A stretch of DNA of 64,000 nt. Origin: Saccharomonospora piscinae (GTDB lineage: Bacteria; Actinomycetota; Actinomycetes; Mycobacteriales; Pseudonocardiaceae). The notes beneath the pieces are model-generated. The model saw nothing but the letters and a program-made list of their open reading frames with translations. It ran no database searches and was not told the origin of the DNA. Location: NCBI RefSeq assembly GCF_005862235.1, contig NZ_VCEK01000001.1:496001-560000 (forward strand), written 5' to 3'. This document shows, one piece after another, positions 8,739 to 16,960 of the stretch; position 1 is the first letter of the stretch, and every line of letters begins with the position of its first letter. A program made the position numbers and the translations under genes.

Positions 8739-9488
8739 GTGCCAGGCTCGGACGATTCGCCCTCCTTCACCCTCGCCTACGTTCCCGGGGTGACGCCCGG
8801 AAAGTGGGTGCGCACGTGGCACGAGCGCTCACCCGAGGTCCCGCTGACGCTGGTGCAGGTGACCGCCGCCGACGCGGCCGAGCGGGTCCGGGCCCGCGAC
8901 ACCGACGCGGTGCTGTTGCGGCTGCCCACCGACCGGTCGGGCCTGCACGCCATCCCCCTCTACACCGAGACCACCGTGGTCGTCGTGCCGAAGGACCACG
9001 TCGTGACGGCGGCCGACGAGGTGAGCCTTGCCGACCTGGCCGACGAGCTCGTGCTGCATCCCCTCGACGACACCCTCGACTGGGAACGGCCGCCGGGACG
9101 GTCCGCGCTCGAGCGGCCCGCCACCACGGGCGACGCCGTGGCGCTGGTCGCGGCCGGAGTGGGGCTGCTGGTCGTCCCCCAGTCGCTCGCCCGCCTGCAC
9201 CACCGGCGCGACCTCACCTACCGCCCGGTGGCGGACGCCCCGCAGTCACGGGTCGCGCTGGCGTGGCTGGAGGACGAGACCACCGACCTGATGGAGCAGT
9301 TCATCGGCATCGTCCGTGGCCGCACCGTCAACAGCACCCGGGGACGCAGGCCTGCGGAACCCGCGAAGTCCAGCCTGCCCGCTCGGCAACAGAGCAAGCA
9401 GCCCAAGGCCACCCCGCGCCGCGGGGGTCCGCGGCGACAGCCCGGTGGGAAGGGCGGGCGCCGCCGAGGACCCCGCCGCCGCTCGTAG
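8739..9488 (+). CDS. LysR substrate-binding-domain protein without HTH, basic tail (249 aa)
   Basis: GTG start at 8739. Residues ~8-195 form a periplasmic-binding-like LysR effector domain (FTLAYVPGVTPGKWVRTW, DAVLLRLPTD, TTVVVVPKDHV, DAVALVAAGVGLLVVPQSLA). The usual N-terminal winged helix is absent. The last ~50 residues are almost entirely K, R, P, G and Q (for example PRRGGPRRQPGGKGGRRRG), a disordered basic tail that could contact nucleic acid. The divergent DUF5997 neighbour is its usual partner. Ligand unknown. Confidence 0.75.
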   Translation: MPGSDDSPSFTLAYVPGVTPGKWVRTWHERSPEVPLTLVQVTAADAAERVRARDTDAVLLRLPTDRSGLHAIPLYTETTVVVVPKDHVVTAADEVSLADLADELVLHPLDDTLDWERPPGRSALERPATTGDAVALVAAGVGLLVVPQSLARLHHRRDLTYRPVADAPQSRVALAWLEDETTDLMEQFIGIVRGRTVNSTRGRRPAEPAKSSLPARQQSKQPKATPRRGGPRRQPGGKGGRRRGPRRRS

Positions 9489-9491
9489 CGC

Positions 9492-10052
9492 TCAACTCCT
9501 CGCGTACCTGGTCAGCACCACTCCACCGGGAAACGTCCGCGTCTCCACCAGGTCGAGTTTCACCCGGCTGTCCAGCGTGGTGAAAAACGGCGTGCCGTCG
9601 CCCACCAGGACCGGATGGGTGACGATCTCGTACTCATCGACCAGGCCGGCCCGCATCGCCGCCCCGGCCAGCGTCGCACCACCGACCCTCATCGGCCCGC
9701 CGTCCTCGGCCTTGAGCCGGGTGATCTCGGCGATCGCGTCGCGGGTCACGACGCGGGTGTTCCGGTCGACCTCGTCGATCGTCGTGGAGGAGAACAGCAC
9801 CTTCGGCGTGTCCCGCCAGTTCCGCGCGAACTCGATCTCCGCCGGAGTGGCACCCGGCTGCTGGTCACCGGTCTGCCAGTAACTCATCGTCTCCCACAGC
9901 CTGCGCCCGTACAGGAACGACTCGATCGCCCGCTCCTGCTCGAGCCACCACTGGAACAGCTCGTCACTCGGCTCGCTCCAGCCAAGGTCGCCGTCGGCCG
10001 CGGCGATGTAGCCGTCCAGGCTCAGGTTCATGCCGTAGATCAGTTTCCGCAT
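9492..10052 (-). CDS. Dihydrofolate-reductase/RibD C-terminal family protein (186 aa)
   Basis: Begins MRKLIYGMNLSLDGYIA, the standard opening of stand-alone RibD_C/DHFR-like reductases, and carries LYGRRLWETM, KVLFSST, the nucleotide-site GGATLAGAAM and HPVLVGDGTPFF. Expected to be a cytosolic NADPH-dependent reductase of unknown substrate. The frame extends to 10178, but the ATG at 10052 is where family similarity starts. Convergent with the LysR-like gene, ending 3 bp from it. Confidence 0.85.
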   Translation of the reverse strand: MRKLIYGMNLSLDGYIAAADGDLGWSEPSDELFQWWLEQERAIESFLYGRRLWETMSYWQTGDQQPGATPAEIEFARNWRDTPKVLFSSTTIDEVDRNTRVVTRDAIAEITRLKAEDGGPMRVGGATLAGAAMRAGLVDEYEIVTHPVLVGDGTPFFTTLDSRVKLDLVETRTFPGGVVLTRYARS

Positions 10053-10219
10053 GGCGCCGTCCTCCCCAGAACCAGTGTCTCCGCTCACCCGCCGGACGCC
10101 AACACGGCCGACTCCGTCCGGGACACGGCCACCCTTCACCGCCGAGCGGAGCGTCCGGCAGCACACCGGAGCTCCCACCCGAACTGCGCTTCCGGCTCGC
10201 CCCGGCCGCGTGACCGGCG

Positions 10220-11380
10220 TCAGGCCGTCGTCCGGACGCCCGCCGCGCGCACCGCCGCCCGCGCGGCGGTGACGGCGCTGTTCAGCGAGATCTCCCCCCG
10301 CATCCCCGGTGCCGCGACCATGTCCCCGGCCAGGAACACGTCACCGCCTCGGTCGACGGCCGGGCGATCACGCCAGGTCTGCCCGGGCAGGTCCACCGCA
10401 CCGCTGCGGTCGCGCGCCACGGCGTCGCGGCGCCAGGTGGTGCGCTCCCGCCAGCCGGGCACGGCCAGATCGGCGAGCCGTTCCACCCGAGCCGTCGCGC
10501 CGGAGCGGGACTCACCGTCGCGCAGCGGCATGTCGAGCTGGAACAGGGACTGGCCGCGCGGCGCGAGCGACGGGTCGGGCATCGTGTAGCACTCGTGGAA
10601 GCCGCCCTCGTCGGCGTCGAACACCACGAACGCGTCGCCGCGCCTGCGCCGCACCGCGAGATCCAGCAGCACGCACCGGCCGCTCTGCCAGGTGAGGTCC
10701 TCGTCCCGGAGCAGCGTGCGGGCGCTGGACAGTTCGGTCGCGACGATGGTGGGCACCGAGGGGATCTCCGTGACGCGCGAGTTCAGCTCGACGCGCACGC
10801 CGAGGTCGCGGGCCCGCCGCGCCATGCGCGCGAACAGCGCGGGCCATCCCCCGATCACGTAGCGGACCGCGGGCGGGGCGGGTGCGAACACGCGGTGCAA
10901 TTGTTCCCAGACGAAGGCCGCCGACAGCCCGCCGGTGTCGGCGCGGAAGGTGACGACACCGATCGCGTTGGCGGCGGCCCGCGCGGCCTCGTCGCCGTAA
11001 CGTTCGCCCGCCCAGCTCGCGAAGTCCCGGTCCACGGGCGCGCGGCGTTTCCGGTCGCGCACCATGGCCAGCAGTCCGGGAAAGGGACGTAGCCGAAGCC
11101 GGCCGCCGTAGCGGAACCGGCCGGTCAGAGCCGCTTTCGGTGGCGCCTTCGCCACCGCACCGGTCAGGTTCCGCTCGGTCAGCCAGCGCCAGTGCGGACC
11201 GTCGGCGTAGAAGACGTGCCCACCCTCGTGTGCCACGTACGGCGGTGCCGTCGCCCTTCCCCTGCCACCGAGGGTGGAATGCGCCTCGTGCAACGTCACC
11301 GTGGCCCCGGCCTCCGCGCAGGCGATGCTCGCCGTCAACCCGGCCAGGCCGCCGCCCACCACGACGATCTCTCGTGCCAT
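10220..11380 (-). CDS. FAD-dependent amine-oxidase/phytoene-desaturase-type oxidoreductase (386 aa)
   Basis: N-terminal Rossmann dinucleotide site VVGGGLAGLTASI followed by the acidic HEAHSTLGGR loop. The C-terminal FAD-contact segment DVFLAGDMVAAPGMRGEIS places it in the NAD(P)-binding/flavin amine oxidase-carotenoid desaturase superfamily. No carotenoid genes lie nearby, so the substrate is unknown. Monocistronic, with a 99-bp divergent region shared with the cupin gene. Confidence 0.8.
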   Translation of the reverse strand: MAREIVVVGGGLAGLTASIACAEAGATVTLHEAHSTLGGRGRATAPPYVAHEGGHVFYADGPHWRWLTERNLTGAVAKAPPKAALTGRFRYGGRLRLRPFPGLLAMVRDRKRRAPVDRDFASWAGERYGDEAARAAANAIGVVTFRADTGGLSAAFVWEQLHRVFAPAPPAVRYVIGGWPALFARMARRARDLGVRVELNSRVTEIPSVPTIVATELSSARTLLRDEDLTWQSGRCVLLDLAVRRRRGDAFVVFDADEGGFHECYTMPDPSLAPRGQSLFQLDMPLRDGESRSGATARVERLADLAVPGWRERTTWRRDAVARDRSGAVDLPGQTWRDRPAVDRGGDVFLAGDMVAAPGMRGEISLNSAVTAARAAVRAAGVRTTA

Positions 11381-11479
11381 GTCGTCTCCCTGTCCTCGAT
11401 CCCTACCTCAGCAGGACGAGACAGCTCCGCTGGATGTGACAGCGGGGTCGGCGCCGGGCGCCGCCACTACAGTGCGGCC

Positions 11480-11935
11480 ATGTCCACACCACCCGTGCCG
11501 CCGCGTCCGCCGCTGGCCGAGGCGCTCGACCTGTCGCCGCACCCGGAAGGGGGCTGGTACCGCCGGACCTGGGAAACCGGCACCCGCTTCCACCCGGACG
11601 GCTACCCCGCAGAACGAGCCTCCGCGACCGCGATCCACTACCTGCTAGCTCCCGGCGAGCGATCACGGTGGCACCGGGTGCGAGGCGACGAGCTGTGGTT
11701 GTGGCACCGGGGCGGCACGCTGGGCCTGCTTCTCGGCGGCTCCGGCGACGACCCCGCCCCCCATCCGGCCGAGGTGATTCTCGGCCCCGACGTCGAGCGC
11801 GGTCACCACGTGCAGGCGCTGGTTCCCGCAGGCACCTGGCAGGCCGCGTACCCGGCGTCGGCCGAGGCGGTGCTGCTGTCGTGCGTGGTCTCCCCCGGCT
11901 TCGACTTCGAGGACTTCCGGCTCTGGCAGCGGTAG
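11480..11935 (+). CDS. Cupin DUF985 family protein (151 aa)
   Basis: Shows the DUF985 cupin pattern: LSPHPEGGWYRRTWET, ATAIHYLLAPGERSRWHRV, DELWLWHRGG, VPAGTWQAAYP and VVSPGFDFEDF. The His residues in RSRWHRV and WLWHRG would line the beta-barrel pocket. Relatives include uncharacterised sugar-epimerase-like proteins. ATG at 11480 chosen because the family motif begins ~15 residues later; the upstream frame to 11192 overlaps the divergent gene. Confidence 0.8.
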   Translation: MSTPPVPPRPPLAEALDLSPHPEGGWYRRTWETGTRFHPDGYPAERASATAIHYLLAPGERSRWHRVRGDELWLWHRGGTLGLLLGGSGDDPAPHPAEVILGPDVERGHHVQALVPAGTWQAAYPASAEAVLLSCVVSPGFDFEDFRLWQR

Positions 11936-12002
11936 GCCGAATGCGCAGCTCAGGGCGGGAATTGTAGGGGAAATGTACGCGGCCGGATGACACTTCACGG
12001 CC

Positions 12003-12836
12003 ATGTCCGCTCACCTTGATCGCCGCAGGTTCCTGACCGTGGTCCCGGGGGTCGCCGTGGCGACCGTGCTGGCACCGCACGCCGCCGTCGCGAGCGCGGC
12101 TTCCGTCGACATGGAAATGGTCGTGCTCGCCGCGCAGCTCGACCCGCCCAAGAGCGGCACCGGCATCACGCCGGGTGCCGGAACGAGCGTGCGGCGGGTG
12201 GAGCGGGCGCTCGCCGACAAGGGATTCCTGTCGGCCCAGTATGTGGACGGCCACTTCGGCACGGCGACCCGCTCCGCGTACGCGCGGTGGCAGGAGTCCC
12301 TCGGCTACAGCGGCCTGGGCGCCAACGGCCTGCCGGGCAGTGCCTCGCTGACCGCGCTCGCGCAGGGCAGCTTCTCGGTGGTGCGGAAGCTCTCGCCGGG
12401 CGCGCGCACCACTCACCAGGGTTTCCCGTTCAACACCCGCACGGTCGCGATGCTCGACGAGGCCCAGCGACTCGCGGGGGTGCCGTTCGTGGTGGAGCAG
12501 GGCTCGTACTCGCCGGGCAACGACCCCACGTCGGCGGGCACCCACGACGGTGGCGGCGCCGTCGACCTCGATGCGGAGGCGTTGAGCAACGTCCAGCGAA
12601 CCGACGCCCTCATCGGGCTGCGGCGGGTGGGTTTCGCGGCGTGGCTGCGCAGCCCGAGCCAGGGCAACTGGCCCTGGCACATTCACGCCATCGCGGCGAA
12701 CGACACCGATCTGTCCACGCCGGCCCAGAACCAGGTCGGCATGTACTACCTCGGCCGCAACGGGCTGGCCAACAACGGCCCGGACGACGGACCGCAGGTG
12801 CCGAAGGTGACCTGGGAGCAGTACCAGCGCGCCTGA
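12003..12836 (+). CDS. Secreted peptidoglycan-binding M15-like (VanY-type) peptidase (277 aa)
   Basis: N-terminal DRRRFLTV plus a hydrophobic segment is a Tat-type signal. Residues ~60-120 form a PG_binding_1 domain (VRRVERALADKGFLSAQYVDGHFGTATRSAYARWQ, split over two helices). The C-terminal half has GTHDGGGAVDLD (His181, Asp188) and WPWHIHAI (His226, His228), the zinc ligands expected of D-Ala-D-Ala carboxypeptidase-type enzymes. Likely acts on cell-wall peptides outside the cell. Directly upstream of another secreted cell-wall peptidase. Confidence 0.75.
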   Translation: MSAHLDRRRFLTVVPGVAVATVLAPHAAVASAASVDMEMVVLAAQLDPPKSGTGITPGAGTSVRRVERALADKGFLSAQYVDGHFGTATRSAYARWQESLGYSGLGANGLPGSASLTALAQGSFSVVRKLSPGARTTHQGFPFNTRTVAMLDEAQRLAGVPFVVEQGSYSPGNDPTSAGTHDGGGAVDLDAEALSNVQRTDALIGLRRVGFAAWLRSPSQGNWPWHIHAIAANDTDLSTPAQNQVGMYYLGRNGLANNGPDDGPQVPKVTWEQYQRA

Positions 12837-12884
12837 CGGTAGCTGTCCTCGAAGGAAACAACCCCGCACCAGAGAGGAGTCGGC

Positions 12885-13754
12885 ATGACACGACTGAAAA
12901 GATGGAAGAGCGCCGCGGTGGGAGCCGCGGTCGCGATGCTGGCCGCCACGGGACTCACGGTGATCTCCGCCGCCCCGGCCAGCGCCGCCGCCCGGGACGG
13001 CGTCTGCCAGAAGGGCGAGTTCTGCTACTACTACAACAGCAACAACGAGGGTTCGGTCTCGGACTTCGCGGGCTCCATCGCCAACTACGGCACCACCCAG
13101 CCGACGTGCTACGAGTTCAAGGGCCCGGGCAACGGCCAGGGCCGCTGCATCAAGAACGACGCCGCCTCGGTGTGGAACCGGACCGGCGCCAAGGTGCGGG
13201 TCTACTACAACTCGAACTACGGCGGTGCCTACCAGGACTTCGGCGCCGGCGTGCAGCGCAACCTCAACGCGACGCTGAAGAACAACAACGCCTCGCACAA
13301 GTTCCGGCCGGGCGCCTCGGGCCGGTTCTGGCTGCCGTTCCCCTGTGGTGAGACCTGGCAGGCGGGCACGCGCACCAACCACAACCCGCAGAACTCGGTG
13401 GACTTCAACCACTACCCCGAGGACCTGGGCTGGAAGGTGTACTCCTCCGCCCCGGGCACGGTCTCCAAGGTGGCCAACCTGGGTAACACCTCCTACGGCC
13501 GCTACATCGTCATCGACCACGCCGGTGGCTGGCAGACGCTCTACGCGCACCTGCGCTCCCAGGACGTCTCCGTCGGCCAGCAGGTCACCGAGAAGACGAT
13601 GATCGGCAGGGTCGGCAACACCGGCGGCTCCACCGGACCGCACCTGCACTACGAACAGAAGCTCAACGGTGCGGCGCAGAAGGTGACGTTCAAGGACGGT
13701 AACCCGGTCTACTGGGGATACAAGAACCTGAAGCGCACCACCAACTGCCCCTGA
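12885..13754 (+). CDS. Secreted I36-inhibitor-domain/M23 metallopeptidase fusion (289 aa)
   Basis: Sec signal peptide ending ASAAA (residue ~36). Residues ~37-135 carry the Cys-bearing beta-gamma-crystallin-like peptidase inhibitor I36 pattern (DGVCQKGEFCYYYNSNN ... VWNRTGAKVRVYYNSNYGG). Residues ~145-289 are an M23 LytM-type domain with NHNPQNSVDFN, then YGRYIVIDHAGGWQTLYAHL and TGPHLHYE, the zinc and catalytic motifs. Such fusions are known in actinomycetes as secreted endopeptidases. Good ribosome site GAGAGGAG before ATG. Ends in a strong hairpin terminator. Confidence 0.85.
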   Translation: MTRLKRWKSAAVGAAVAMLAATGLTVISAAPASAAARDGVCQKGEFCYYYNSNNEGSVSDFAGSIANYGTTQPTCYEFKGPGNGQGRCIKNDAASVWNRTGAKVRVYYNSNYGGAYQDFGAGVQRNLNATLKNNNASHKFRPGASGRFWLPFPCGETWQAGTRTNHNPQNSVDFNHYPEDLGWKVYSSAPGTVSKVANLGNTSYGRYIVIDHAGGWQTLYAHLRSQDVSVGQQVTEKTMIGRVGNTGGSTGPHLHYEQKLNGAAQKVTFKDGNPVYWGYKNLKRTTNCP

Positions 13755-13769
13755 TCCGAACACCGACCC

Positions 13770-13803
13770 GGGCCGCCGTGCGTACATCCGCGCACGGCGG
13801 CCC
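13770..13803 (+). terminator. Intrinsic-type terminator hairpin after M23 gene
   Basis: Perfect 13-bp stem GGGCCGCCGTGCG / CGCACGGCGGCCC with an 8-base loop, 16 bp after the stop codon. No U-tract follows, as is usual in this GC-rich group. It also marks the left end of normal-GC sequence before the toxin island. Confidence 0.8.
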
Positions 13804-13865
13804 GTCCCACATGGCCTGCTGGGGGAATTCTTCCGGGAACCTCGCCGCCGACTTGCCGCCAGCTT

Positions 13866-14096
13866 TCAAGCTGGATCAAACGAAGGACTCGCACTGGGGA
13901 AGTCATCAGGAAATACAACACTTCGAAACCGGCCAGAAATTGAGTCGAGCAAGAATTTCACAGCACCTCCATCGTGCCACTCCCAAACCGCAGATCGAGA
14001 TTCATTTATGGCCACTCGGGCGCCTCGTGAATCTCGCTTCAGGTCCCAATAACACACGTCTCGATTTTCACTGATAGCCCACGGGGTGGCATCCAA
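13866..14096 (-). pseudogene. C-terminal fragment of SUKH/SMI1-type immunity protein
   Basis: A 76-codon frame starts at ATG 14096 and reads TPWAISENRDVCYWDL, then VAINESRSAVWEWHDGGAVKFLLDSISG and VFPDDFPSASPSFDP. This is the typical C-terminal half of SMI1/KNR4-type (SUKH) immunity proteins (WAISxNGDVCYW ... FPxDFPxxxPxF). The N-terminal half is missing, so it is most likely a remnant. It is the outermost left member of the toxin island's immunity bank. Confidence 0.5.
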
Positions 14097-14100
14097 TTAT

Positions 14101-14406
14101 CTAGCGCTTGTGCCATGCTTCTAATCTTTTAAGAATGTCACGCATATCATCCAGACTATTTACCATTAAATAATGACTTTGAACGTCACCTGATGAAGCA
14201 TCAGCGAGATGGAACTGAACCTCACCAGACCCCCAGACCGCAATATCGCTCAGATGATACTCATCCTCCAGCATGAGCCACATCGAAGGTTGCTTCCACT
14301 CTTTTCTCGAGCCGTCGAGAAAGTAGGAGACATGCTCACGGTCGAACGCTTCTTTACGAGCCTCGAGCCAGCTTCGCAACTCTGCAAATAGATCAGTGTA
14401 ATCCAC
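14101..14406 (-). CDS. Small immunity-type protein, TriTu-like (101 aa)
   Basis: GTG at 14406 preceded by AGGGG at 6-bp spacing; the frame upstream of it (to 14592) looks non-coding. The protein reads LRSWLEARKEAFD, WLMLEDEYHLSDIAVWGSGEV, then SLDDMRDILKRLEAWHKR. The helix, strand and conserved VWxSG pattern resembles TriTu-family immunity proteins found beside Rhs toxins. The family call is a memory-based resemblance. Third-position GC is low compared with flanking chromosomal genes. No intact toxin precedes it. Confidence 0.55.
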   Translation of the reverse strand: MDYTDLFAELRSWLEARKEAFDREHVSYFLDGSRKEWKQPSMWLMLEDEYHLSDIAVWGSGEVQFHLADASSGDVQSHYLMVNSLDDMRDILKRLEAWHKR

Positions 14407-14519
14407 GTTTCCCCTTGCACTACCCGGTTGCAGGCAACGAGTCGATCGCCTTTTGACGGAGACGACATGAATCACCCCACCGATTCGCGACTTTTTGTGA
14501 CCCGTACAATACTGGAACG

Positions 14520-14867
14520 TCAGGCTATGAAGTGCAGGCACTCTAGGTGTACCTCTGGACGCACAAATAGACGGATCGACAACCGATAACACGGCCCCGA
14601 CAGGAAGAACTCGATCTCTTTCGTCTCACGGTCCCCAAAAAGAGATATTCTATCAAGACCTTCTGCGTAGACATCGAAGATTCTCTGGTCTTGACCAAAC
14701 ACTTTAATCACAACGGAGCGCTCGATAGCATCAAAGCTGATCCGCGAGGAACGCACTAGGTGGCTGAACTCGAGAAGATAGGTCGCCTCTCCACCCTCCA
14801 GCAAAATTGGAGACACACCCAGGAAATCGATGAAGTCTTGCTCGGAAGGCAGAATAACGTCACGCAT
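14520..14867 (-). CDS. Putative immunity protein, unrecognised family (115 aa)
   Basis: ATG at 14867 with AGGA upstream; an alternative TTG lies at 14885. Reads MRDVILPSEQDFIDFLG, then LEFSHLVRSSRISFDAIERSVVIKVF and YRLSIRLFVRP: an alpha/beta protein with several amphipathic strands and no signal peptide. Small size, low GC and its position between other immunity genes suggest immunity to a lost toxin tip. I do not recognise the family. Confidence 0.5.
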   Translation of the reverse strand: MRDVILPSEQDFIDFLGVSPILLEGGEATYLLEFSHLVRSSRISFDAIERSVVIKVFGQDQRIFDVYAEGLDRISLFGDRETKEIEFFLSGPCYRLSIRLFVRPEVHLECLHFIA

Positions 14868-14943
14868 ACCGTGGAATCCTATCAACCATCACGCCAAGAT
14901 CGACGACCAGACCCTCACACGGTTACGATGTGTCGTTGCAGCA

Positions 14944-15168
14944 CTAAGAGCGATAGTAGTTCTCGAAAATTCCAGGAACCCAATAGGCGGGCAGTTCATG
15001 TCCAAGCTCTAATTCAAGCCTTTCCGAGGTAAGATCCTCCCCTTCGAAAGCTGTAGACACCAATTCCACCGCCTCAATCTCAGTTATGTTGTAATCAGAA
15101 ATCAACAGCTGCACCATTTCACTCAAGTACTCTTTAATAAAGCAGCTCGTTGGCCCTGGAATGTTCAT
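14944..15168 (-). CDS. Small conserved protein, copy 1 (74 aa)
   Basis: ATG at 15168 with AGGAG at ~9-bp spacing. Acidic helical protein (CFIKEYLSEMVQLLISDYN, ITEIEAVELVSTAFEGEDL, LGHELPAYWVPGIFENYYRS). A second copy at 33266-33559 is nearly identical over ~70 residues. Together with adjacent genes the pair forms the ends of a long inverted repeat. Function unknown; by context an immunity-type or accessory gene of the toxin island. Confidence 0.55.
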   Translation of the reverse strand: MNIPGPTSCFIKEYLSEMVQLLISDYNITEIEAVELVSTAFEGEDLTSERLELELGHELPAYWVPGIFENYYRS

Positions 15169-15237
15169 AGTAGGTGTTCTCCTAATAGCTCCGCACCCAA
15201 CTCTGTGTGAAACGGCCGATGGAATCGAGTTTGCGAC

Positions 15238-15378
15238 CAAACCTTTACTCGTGCAACGAATGATCACTCTCGTTGTGGAGTCCGGTGTGCCGCTTGGGCG
15301 GGTGACCGGCGACGAAGCCTACGGTTCGGATAGCAAGCTGCGTGTGGGATTTGCAGAGGTTGGATATCGCGCGTTTCC
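15238..15378 (+). mobile_element. Relic of IS701-type transposase
   Basis: A short plus-strand frame reads MITLVVESGVPLGRVTGDEA and YGSDSKLRVGFAEVGY. This aligns with the DDE region of the IS701-family transposase at 33.6-34.8 kb in this window (LDAGVAASWVTGDEVYGADP...). Only ~45 codons remain, between two immunity genes. It is dead, and evidence of repeated IS insertion in the island. Confidence 0.5.
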
Positions 15379-15385
15379 TGGCAGC

Positions 15386-15922
15386 CTAACTTTCGGAAAC
15401 GATCTGTTGCAGCAATCTTTGATGAAGAAACTGCAGAAAACCAGCTAGATTTGCCGCGATTACCTGTACGCTACACTCTTCAACCTCGTAGTCGATACCA
15501 ACGAAAGCCCCACCTTCGAGGCGGACAACCTCACCTGTGTGGCGATCGGCAGCGAACAATGCGCCACCACCGTCAGAACCGAATACCGCGATCTGTCTTT
15601 GGGATGCACTGATTAACCGCGTGGGCTGATAATCCCGCATTCCGGCGACCACGTCCTCAGCCCTGTGAACAAAAAACCCGGGACCAACATCCTCAAAGGA
15701 GATTTCCGCAACGTATGTATAGAATTCAACTAAGTCTCCCGATTGAGGCCCGCCCAAAGCCTCCATGAGTGAGTCGCGGTCACTTTGTTCAGTTTGTTTT
15801 ATAACGAAATTATCACCTGGTGGGTAGCCGTTAGTAGATTCGAAACTCTCACTAAACCGGGCGGCTAGGCGCGACATCTCGCCGGCCCAGCTAGCTACGT
15901 TCAGCCCAGAAATACGCACCAC
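15386..15922 (-). CDS. SUKH/SMI1-KNR4-like immunity protein, intact copy (178 aa)
   Basis: GTG start after an AGGA site. The C-terminal half has the SUKH signature IAVFGSDGGGALFAADRHTG then EVVRLEGG and a final helix (ANLAGFLQFLHQRLL); the N-terminal half carries LVEFYTYVAEISFEDVGPGFF. SUKH proteins neutralise diverse nuclease and other polymorphic toxins. A second copy at 32730-33189 has an internal deletion and frameshift. Its cognate toxin tip is not present in intact form. Confidence 0.7.
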   Translation of the reverse strand: MVRISGLNVASWAGEMSRLAARFSESFESTNGYPPGDNFVIKQTEQSDRDSLMEALGGPQSGDLVEFYTYVAEISFEDVGPGFFVHRAEDVVAGMRDYQPTRLISASQRQIAVFGSDGGGALFAADRHTGEVVRLEGGAFVGIDYEVEECSVQVIAANLAGFLQFLHQRLLQQIVSES

Positions 15923-15989
15923 GGTTCCTATCGATTTGCCCGGTTCAGTACACGAATGTCTAGATCAACTCTGTACCTTCACCAGGAGC

Positions 15990-16560
15990 TTCGAGGTGCT
16001 TCTTCACCTGTCATGGATGTCGGTGTCCAGTCGCGCCTTCAACATTCCGGTCGAGGCGTTGCGGCGCGAATGGCGGGTACGCGGGGCTTGGTGGCGGCGC
16101 CTGGAGGTGTGCCGACAGGCCTTGGTGTTGGCCTCCCTGCGCAAAGGCAAGACCTATGCCGACCTGGAGGCCGGGTTCGCGATCGGTGTGACCACGGTGT
16201 TCCGCTATATCCGCGAATCCCTGGGAGTCTTGGCCGCCCGCCCGCTCGGACTCACCGACGCGATCGTGGTCGCCGCGCGCAAAGGCGTTCGTCATATTTC
16301 GATGGCACCCTGCTGCGTATCGACCGGGTCGGCATGGCCTCGGGCCGGGACGTACTACTCCGGCGAACGCAAAAGACACGGCGTGACCGCGCAGGTCCTG
16401 CCCGGCGCCCGGCACGACATGGGCGCCGCCCGCGAGCACGGCCTCACCACTGCCCTAACAGTTGCCGGGCTCTCAGCCCGTCACGCTCGACTGCCGATAG
16501 TCCACCGCAACCCTGTTCACCGAACAGGAAGCGTCCCGCAATCCGTGATCGTTCACCCTC
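15990..16560 (+). mobile_element. Remnant of IS5-family (DDE_Tnp_4) transposase, left-arm copy
   Basis: Broken frames encode the family's N-terminal HTH and start of the DDE domain: RQALVLASLRKGKTYADLEA, GFAIGVTTVFRYIRESLGVL, YYSGERKRHGVTAQV and LPGARHDMGAAREHGL. The rest of the enzyme is missing and frames shift between pieces. A matching remnant lies inverted at 32.1-32.7 kb, and C-terminal pieces of the same family at 29.5-30.0 and 36.0 kb. Non-functional. Confidence 0.75.
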
Positions 16561-16960
16561 ATTGGCGACGTTGTTTTTCTTCGGCCGCCGCCTTGATGGC
16601 CTCCAGTGTCTCATCGTCCACAGTAAATGGCGCCGCGAGAGCTTCAACCCATTCGCGGAAATCGACGGCATCCCGCTCGCGCCAGCGCGGAAGCGTGATT
16701 ACCCTTCGTGCCACTATTTCAAAACGCTCTGGTTGTTGTGACAATTGGTACCAATCGGCTTTCGCCTGCACTCCTCTCGGTGTCGAAGTCGCGCGCAATC
16801 CCTGAAGCCAGCCTTCACGAAGATTATTCAGCGCGGCAGCATAGATCGAGCTTCCATTCATAATATTCTCATCGTCAGACAGCTCAAATTTTAACTCGAT
16901 ACCGGCACGCAGGAGCACCGTCACCTGATGGTAATCGTCGAACTCGATAAGCTCAGACAT
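16559..16960 (-). CDS. Cognate immunity protein of the Rhs ADP-ribosyltransferase tip, copy 1 (133 aa)
   Basis: ATG at 16960 overlaps the stop of the Rhs toxin by one base (TGATG), the usual toxin-immunity coupling. Acidic protein: MSELIEFDDYHQVTVLLRAG, FELSDDENIMNGSSIYAAAL, a WREREAVDF-like segment and a terminal glutamate-rich helix (DDETLEAIKAAAEEKQ). No family recognised. A second copy at 31672-32073 is about 90% identical and likewise follows a remnant of the same toxin tail, which supports specific pairing with this tip. Predicted cytosolic. Confidence 0.75.
   Translation of the reverse strand: MSELIEFDDYHQVTVLLRAGIELKFELSDDENIMNGSSIYAAALNNLREGWLQGLRATSTPRGVQAKADWYQLSQQPERFEIVARRVITLPRWRERDAVDFREWVEALAAPFTVDDETLEAIKAAAEEKQRRQ

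Noticed and set aside
11403..13787. 794-codon minus frame over the cupin and peptidase genes
   Set aside because: Antisense shadow; plus-strand genes have signal peptides and catalytic motifs.
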